Source: Geodermatophilaceae bacterium (GTDB taxonomy: Bacteria; Actinomycetota; Actinomycetes; Mycobacteriales; Geodermatophilaceae). From it: a stretch of DNA of 5,249 nucleotides. This document shows positions 5,064 through 5,249 of this stretch, piece after piece. Position 1 is the stretch's first letter. Each line of letters opens with the position of its first letter. Below the pieces are notes generated by a model. It was not told the DNA's origin and made no database searches. It saw only the letters and a list, made by a program, of their open reading frames with translations. The stretch is taken from the NCBI GenBank assembly GCA_013811805.1, contig JACCUM010000413.1, positions 1 to 5,249 of the forward strand, given 5' to 3'. Both the position numbers and the translations under genes were made by a program.

Positions 5064-5249
5064 TCAACTCGTCAGCGACACGATGCTGATGAGTCCGGGA
5101 AACAACGCGAACAGGACCGTGACCGGAAGGACCAAAAAGACCACCGGCACCATCATCGCGATCTCCTTGCGCCCACCGCTGTCGAGCAACTCGCGTTTAC
5201 CGGCCTCACGGGCGTCCGCGGCTTGAGCGCGCAGTACCTCAGCCAACGG
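5064..5249 (-). CDS. tadC: TadC / type II secretion F-family protein, C-terminal fragment (runs off right edge)
   Basis: Only the last 61 residues are present. They begin PLAEVLRAQAADAREAGKRE, a charged helix rich in Ala, Arg and Glu, and finish with a hydrophobic helix (EIAMMVPVVFLVLPVTVLFALFPGL) and a short tail, ISIVSLTS. This is the usual end of GspF/TadC platform proteins: a cytoplasmic helix with R-x-x-x-A-x-x-x-x-x-R-E repeats, a Lys-Glu or similar pair, and the last transmembrane span with Pro-x-x-x-x-x-x-Pro. TadC sits in the inner membrane as part of the platform that couples the ATPase to pilin extrusion. The ORF has no stop up to the edge. The TTG at 5246 is an internal Leu codon and not a start. 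It is first in the visible run of four same-strand Tad genes. Confidence 0.82.
   Translation of the reverse strand, partial: PLAEVLRAQAADAREAGKRELLDSGGRKEIAMMVPVVFLVLPVTVLFALFPGLISIVSLTS

Overview
The window is high-GC DNA from an actinobacterium. Codon use is strongly GC-biased, many starts are GTG, lipoprotein signals are common, and the Tad-pilus genes include a small pilin-like protein with the actinobacterial GD-x-PGW pattern. I cannot place it below the phylum. Nothing clearly marks an insertion sequence, prophage, CRISPR array, tRNA or rRNA. It reads as an ordinary chromosomal region with several local oddities.

Layout from left to right. (1) The 5' end of a peptide chain release factor 2 gene (prfB) runs off the left edge on the minus strand, starting at GTG 106. 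(2) A PadR-family repressor gene lies just upstream on the same strand (160-672). It has a -10-like box close to its start codon and a palindrome beside it. (3) Divergent from it, on the plus strand, is a 558-residue secreted lipoprotein (792-2468). It appears to hold two cell-wall-binding-repeat-2-like units followed by a TIM-barrel-like hydrolase domain. (4) A convergent intergenic region of about 116 bp (2469-2584) carries a nested set of perfect inverted repeats built on TTCTCCGGAGAA, a likely bidirectional terminator or REP-type element. (5) A minus-strand lipoprotein of glycoside hydrolase family 3, NagZ/LpqI type (2585-3811), is preceded by a 20-codon leader ORF whose stop overlaps its GTG start. 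(6) A minus-strand Tad/Flp pilus cluster enters from the right edge: the C-terminus of TadC, a small Flp-like pilin, and two TadE-type minor pilins joined by short overlaps.

How the genes work together. The four Tad genes form one transcription unit for a surface pilus or Tad-type secretion apparatus. The inner-membrane platform (TadC) comes first, then the structural and minor pilins, and the ATPase and the rest of the platform are probably outside the window to the right. Both lipoproteins are predicted to sit on the outer face of the membrane. The family 3 enzyme is expected to remove N-acetylglucosamine from peptidoglycan fragments. The larger lipoprotein may bind the wall and act on a glycan, but that is inferred. 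PadR may control itself and possibly the divergent lipoprotein.

The items most worth a second look are the leader ORF coupled to the family 3 gene, the replaced catalytic Asp-His dyad of that enzyme, the nested palindromes at 2491-2562, and the unusual pilin set. I see no convincing evidence for a wholly new multi-gene system.
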